From: Flammeovirgaceae bacterium UBA4659 | GTDB taxonomy: Bacteria; Bacteroidota; Bacteroidia; Cytophagales; Cyclobacteriaceae | Direction of reading: 5' to 3' | NCBI GenBank assembly: GCA_002405445.1 | Contig: DHLV01000278.1 | Coordinates: forward strand, 3,004-20,058 | Length of the DNA: 17,055 bases | Shown here: in pieces, positions 16,321 through 17,055 of the stretch | Layout: every line of letters begins with the position of its first letter | Numbering within the stretch: position 1 is the stretch's first letter | Translations under genes and position numbers: made by a program | The notes under the pieces: model-generated | The model's database searches: none | The model's input: the letters and a program-made list of their open reading frames with translations, nothing else | What the model was told of the DNA's origin: nothing

Positions 16321-17055
16321 ATGCAAAATTTACTCTACGTACTGCCCCTCTTAGGAGCGCTGGGGCTCGTGTATGTGCTTTGGAAAAGCGCTTGGGTGGC
16401 CAAACAAGATCCGGGCACCGACAAAATGAAAAAAATTGCCGGCCACATTGCCGAGGGCGCCATGGCCTTCTTAAAAGCCGAGTACAAGATCCTTATCATA
16501 TTCGTGGCCTGTGTGGCAGCGTTGTTGGCCTTTACTGCCGATAGCGAAACCAGCAGTCCCTTGGTTGGCGTATCCTTTATCTTGGGTGCCTTTAGTTCTG
16601 CCTTGGCGGGATTCATTGGCATGAAGGTGGCTACCAAAGCCAATGTGCGCACCACCAACGCAGCCCGCACCAGCCTGGGCAAAGCCTTAGAAGTCGCTTT
16701 CACTGGCGGATCGGTAATGGGTATGGGTGTGGTTGGGATTGGTGTGTTGGGATTGAGCATTTTATTTATCATTTATTCTCAGATTTTCGGCATTGATACG
16801 CAAGCGGGCGTGAACCAAGTGATCACGGTGATTACTGGTTTCTCTTTCGGTGCATCATCGATAGCCTTGTTTGCCCGTGTGGGCGGTGGCATTTATACCA
16901 AGGCGGCTGACGTAGGCGCTGACTTGGTGGGTAAGGTAGAAGCTGGTATCCCAGAAGACCATCCTTTGAACCCTGCAACAATTGCCGATAATGTGGGCGA
17001 CAACGTGGGTGACGTAGCTGGTATGGGTGCCGACTTGTTTGAATCTTATGTGGGC
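16321..17055 (+). CDS. hppA: Membrane-bound ion-pumping pyrophosphatase, N-terminal part (runs off the window)
   Basis: The first 245 codons of an integral-membrane pyrophosphatase that couples PPi hydrolysis to H+ or Na+ export. Visible helices are at about 4-21, 57-72, 82-100, 128-152 and 165-186. The family signature '[11 protein letters not shown]' at 197-207 binds Mg-PPi, and '[21 protein letters not shown]' from about 223 follows with its ladder of Asp residues. The full protein should be 650-800 residues, so about two thirds is missing. The ion pumped and K+ dependence are set by residues beyond the window and cannot be stated. The gene has its own strong promoter. Confidence 0.97.
   Translation, partial: MQNLLYVLPLLGALGLVYVLWKSAWVAKQDPGTDKMKKIAGHIAEGAMAFLKAEYKILIIFVACVAALLAFTADSETSSPLVGVSFILGAFSSALAGFIGMKVATKANVRTTNAARTSLGKALEVAFTGGSVMGMGVVGIGVLGLSILFIIYSQIFGIDTQAGVNQVITVITGFSFGASSIALFARVGGGIYTKAADVGADLVGKVEAGIPEDHPLNPATIADNVGDNVGDVAGMGADLFESYVG

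Noticed and set aside
16335..16772. 145-codon minus-strand ORF inside hppA
   Set aside because: It lies opposite a clearly recognisable membrane pyrophosphatase and is a shadow of its low-complexity codons.

Overview
The window looks like a chromosomal segment of a Bacteroidota bacterium, most likely a free-living Cytophagales-type organism. The case rests on several -33/-7 elements of the phylum-specific type TTTG-N19-TAnnTTTG, a DUF6263-like secreted protein, a thioredoxin-reductase-like ferredoxin reductase, a stand-alone receiver protein and a secreted caspase-fold protein. It is mostly conserved core sequence with two AT-rich, accessory-looking genes. No insertion sequence, phage gene, CRISPR array or rRNA was found.

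Left part (1-6170). A truncated small hypothetical gene and a secreted DUF6263-like protein lie on the minus strand. A plus-strand pair follows, encoding an FAD/NADPH ferredoxin reductase and an adrenodoxin-type 2Fe-2S ferredoxin, probably one redox unit. Next come tRNA-Ala(GGC) with its own promoter and terminator, an HtrA-like protease without a visible signal peptide, a divergent all-helical protein of unknown function, and a single-domain response regulator.

Middle part (6320-13690). An ALDH7-type aldehyde dehydrogenase and a small lipoprotein precede the minus-strand threonine operon thrA-thrB-thrC: fused aspartokinase/homoserine dehydrogenase, homoserine kinase and threonine synthase. 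Together these carry aspartate to threonine apart from aspartate-semialdehyde dehydrogenase, which is not here. Just upstream of thrA is a 17-codon ORF, MTTVAITSTIITTTITG, in which 12 codons are Thr or Ile. It sits directly behind a good promoter and looks like a ThrL-type attenuation leader. This is the most interesting signal in the window, because no strong Rho-independent terminator accompanies it.

Right part (13690-17055). An acyl-CoA thioesterase is followed by a small protein that may be a divergent DNA polymerase III psi subunit. Then come an AT-rich exported caspase-family protease, a GC-rich palindromic intergenic block, a textbook Bacteroidota promoter, and the first 245 codons of a membrane-bound ion-pumping pyrophosphatase that runs off the end.
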